From Janthinobacterium sp. GW456P (GTDB lineage Bacteria; Pseudomonadota; Gammaproteobacteria; Burkholderiales; Burkholderiaceae_D), in assembly GCF_002127655.1 (NCBI RefSeq), contig NZ_NEHB01000006.1, positions 116,012 through 180,011 of the forward strand: DNA of 64,000 nucleotides, given 5' to 3'. Each line of letters begins with the position of its first letter. Position 1 is the first letter of the stretch. The translations under genes were made by a program, and so were the position numbers. Positions 62,770-64,000 of this stretch are shown one piece after another. The notes below the pieces were generated by a model. The model ran no database searches. It saw nothing but the letters and a program-made list of their open reading frames with translations, and was not told where the DNA came from.

Positions 62770-63287
62770 ACCTTCTTCTCCTGCGCCATGCCGTGCAGCA
62801 GCTTGGCCAGCAACTGGTCGAGCTGGCGCTGCTCGTTCGCGCTCAAGGCCGACAGCATCGCGCGCTCGTTGTCCACGTGCAGCAGCACCAGCCGTTCGAT
62901 CAAGGCCAGTCCCTGGGGCGTCAGAGCCACCAGCACGCCGCGCCGGTCCGTCGGGTGCTTCTGGCGTTCGATCAGGCCGGCCGCTTCCAGCCGGTCGATG
63001 CGGTTGGTCATGCCGCCCGAGGACAGCATGGCCGCCTCGTACAGGGCCGTCGGCGTCAGGCTGTAGGGCGCGCCCGAGCGGCGCAAGGTCGCCAGCACGT
63101 CGAATTCGCCCGGCTGCAAGCCGTGTTCGGCGAACAGGGGATTGAGCCAGTCGCGCGCCATCAGCTGCGCCACCGTGCCCAGCTGGCCCACCAGCTGCAT
63201 GGCACGCGTATCCATCTGCGGCAGTTCGCGCTGCCATTGTGCGGCGGCAAATTGCGCGCGCGTGTGTTCTTGCGGGGTATCCGTCAT
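62766..63287 (-). CDS. MarR family transcriptional regulator
   Basis: A 173-residue winged-helix regulator. The DNA-binding region includes EFDVLATLRRSG, LTPTALYEAAMLSSGGMTNRIDRLEAAGLIER, cited for SSGGMTNRIDRLE, and the wing PTDRRGVLVALT. MarR proteins are dimers released from DNA by phenolic or other small ligands. It is divergent from an efflux-type MFS gene with two TATCT-N-AGATA palindromes between them, pointing to autoregulation and control of the transporter. Confidence 0.93.
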   Translation of the reverse strand: MTDTPQEHTRAQFAAAQWQRELPQMDTRAMQLVGQLGTVAQLMARDWLNPLFAEHGLQPGEFDVLATLRRSGAPYSLTPTALYEAAMLSSGGMTNRIDRLEAAGLIERQKHPTDRRGVLVALTPQGLALIERLVLLHVDNERAMLSALSANEQRQLDQLLAKLLHGMAQEKKV

Positions 63288-63299
63288 GGCGTCGGTATT

Positions 63300-63317
63300 T
63301 ATCTCGACATCAAGATA
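63300..63317. promoter_or_regulatory. MarR operator 1
   Basis: TATCTCGACATCAAGATA, an imperfect palindrome (14 of 18 positions symmetric) of the kind often seen before marR genes. It starts 13 bp upstream of the marR ATG. Confidence 0.7.
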
Positions 63318-63323
63318 ACTTTC

Positions 63324-63341
63324 TATCTTTATGCTAAGATA
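63324..63341. promoter_or_regulatory. MarR operator 2
   Basis: TATCTTTATGCTAAGATA, same TATCT/AGATA arms as operator 1, centre-to-centre 24 bp away. AAGATA of operator 1 and TATCTT of operator 2 also form an alternative inverted repeat. Confidence 0.6.
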
Positions 63342-63409
63342 CTTTTCATCGAGTGATTATCTCACGCATTAAACCATGTGCCTCCCTGCGAGGCAAGGAC
63401 TACTCTGCC

Positions 63410-64000
63410 ATGCCTGTTGAACGCCCCGTCTCTTCTCCGCTGTCTTCGTCCGCCCTGCTGGTGGCCGCCATCATCCTGCTGGGCCTGAATTTGCGCCCCA
63501 TCCTGGCCGCCATCGGCCCCTTGCTCGACAGCATCCAGGCCAGCACGGGCCTCAGCAATGCCGACGCGGGCTTGCTGACCACCGTGCCCGTGTTCGCCAT
63601 GGGCGTGTGCGCGCTGGCGGGCGCCCAGCTGCAGCGCCGGTTGGGCGTGGCGCGCGGCATCAGCCTCGGCATCGCCATCATCGCTGCCGCCTGCGCGCTG
63701 CGCTGGCCCTTGCATGGCAGCGGCGGCCTGATCGCCACGGCGGCCCTGGGCGGCCTGGGCATCGCGCTGGTGCAGGCCTTGCTGCCCGCCTTCATCAAGC
63801 GCCATTTCCCCGAGCGGGCGGGCCAGTTGATGGGCTTTTATACAACCGGCATCATGGGCGGCGCGGCCATCGCGGCCGCGTCCGCTTCACCGCTGGCGCA
63901 AAGCTGGGGTTGGCAAGCGCTGCTGGCCCTGTGGGCGCTGCCCGCCGTGGCCGCCGCGCTGCTGTGGCGCCGCGCCGCGGCCTCGCGCGTGGACGTGGCC
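63410..64000 (+). CDS. MFS transporter, CynX/NimT type (partial, C-terminus outside the window)
   Basis: The first 197 residues of a major-facilitator permease. Six hydrophobic segments are present, with the cyanate/nitroimidazole transporter pattern: ILLGLNLRPILAAIGPLL in TM1, LSNADAGLLTTVPVFAMG, and LGGLGIALVQALLPAFIK. CynX/NimT relatives export drugs or move cyanate. The ATG at 63410 has AAGGA 11 nt upstream. The divergent MarR gene and two operators suggest inducible expression. Confidence 0.87.
   Translation, partial: MPVERPVSSPLSSSALLVAAIILLGLNLRPILAAIGPLLDSIQASTGLSNADAGLLTTVPVFAMGVCALAGAQLQRRLGVARGISLGIAIIAAACALRWPLHGSGGLIATAALGGLGIALVQALLPAFIKRHFPERAGQLMGFYTTGIMGGAAIAAASASPLAQSWGWQALLALWALPAVAAALLWRRAAASRVDVA

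Noticed and set aside
1..64000. tRNA, rRNA, CRISPR array, prophage or complete IS element
   Set aside because: None was found: no cloverleaf-like CCA-ended segments, no regularly spaced repeats, no transposase or integrase frame.

Overview
The window is about 64 kb of GC-rich (low-60s percent by eye), gene-dense chromosome from a betaproteobacterium of the order Burkholderiales. Family Oxalobacteraceae, Janthinobacterium-like, is the best guess. It rests on conserved gene order (hda/HAD phosphatase/pcnB beside purM; recA-recX-DUF2889-sucCD-pilin; pgk-pyk-fba-purC-purE-purK-sua5) and on protein character, not on a database search. I saw no rRNA, tRNA, CRISPR array, prophage or complete insertion sequence, and no intergenic gap exceeds 300 bp.

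Layout. 1-4.5 kb: pcnB (cut by the window edge), a HAD phosphatase, hda and an AI-2E family permease on the minus strand, divergent from purM. 4.5-8.6 kb: a catabolic module of MHS-type transporter, GMC oxidoreductase and divergent IclR regulator. 8.6-14.5 kb: a minus-strand run of TctD/TctE-like two-component system, DUF4212 protein, sodium/solute symporter and a PPi-type phosphofructokinase. 14.6-21.9 kb: recA with a LexA box, recX, a methyltransferase, DUF2889, sucCD and a pilin gene with a sigma-54 type promoter. 21.9-29.1 kb: PilZ protein, small membrane protein, moaC, periplasmic M48/TPR protease, a four-gene overlapping group with a YheT-type hydrolase, and azlCD. 29.2-36.9 kb: lower glycolysis (pgk, pyk, fba) followed by purine synthesis (purC, purE, purK) and sua5.

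37-49 kb: accessory and stress genes, including two GDSL hydrolases, OmpW, flavin reductase, msrA, cfa, a hemerythrin-PdxH fusion, tcdA, thpR, a secreted FKBP, cysK and a LysR regulator. 49-64 kb: an M16 protease, a chromosomal TraL/TraM-like pair, a TPR-GGDEF protein, pncC, a translationally coupled YfiR/CHASE8-kinase/REC-PAS-GGDEF-EAL-REC operon, thiL, an unknown gene and a MarR/MFS pair.

The most unusual items are: (1) a 402-residue protein that joins a complete hemerythrin domain to a complete pyridoxamine phosphate oxidase; (2) the three-gene c-di-GMP operon, in which a CHASE8-HAMP input of the kind paired with YfiR drives a hybrid histidine kinase instead of a diguanylate cyclase, lying between pncC and thiL where pgpA would be expected; (3) an orphan TraL/TraM pair without any other conjugation gene; (4) a 160-bp MITE-like palindromic element upstream of the FKBP gene. 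Several palindromes lie where operators or leader hairpins would be expected (IclR, MarR, cfa, MHS transporter).
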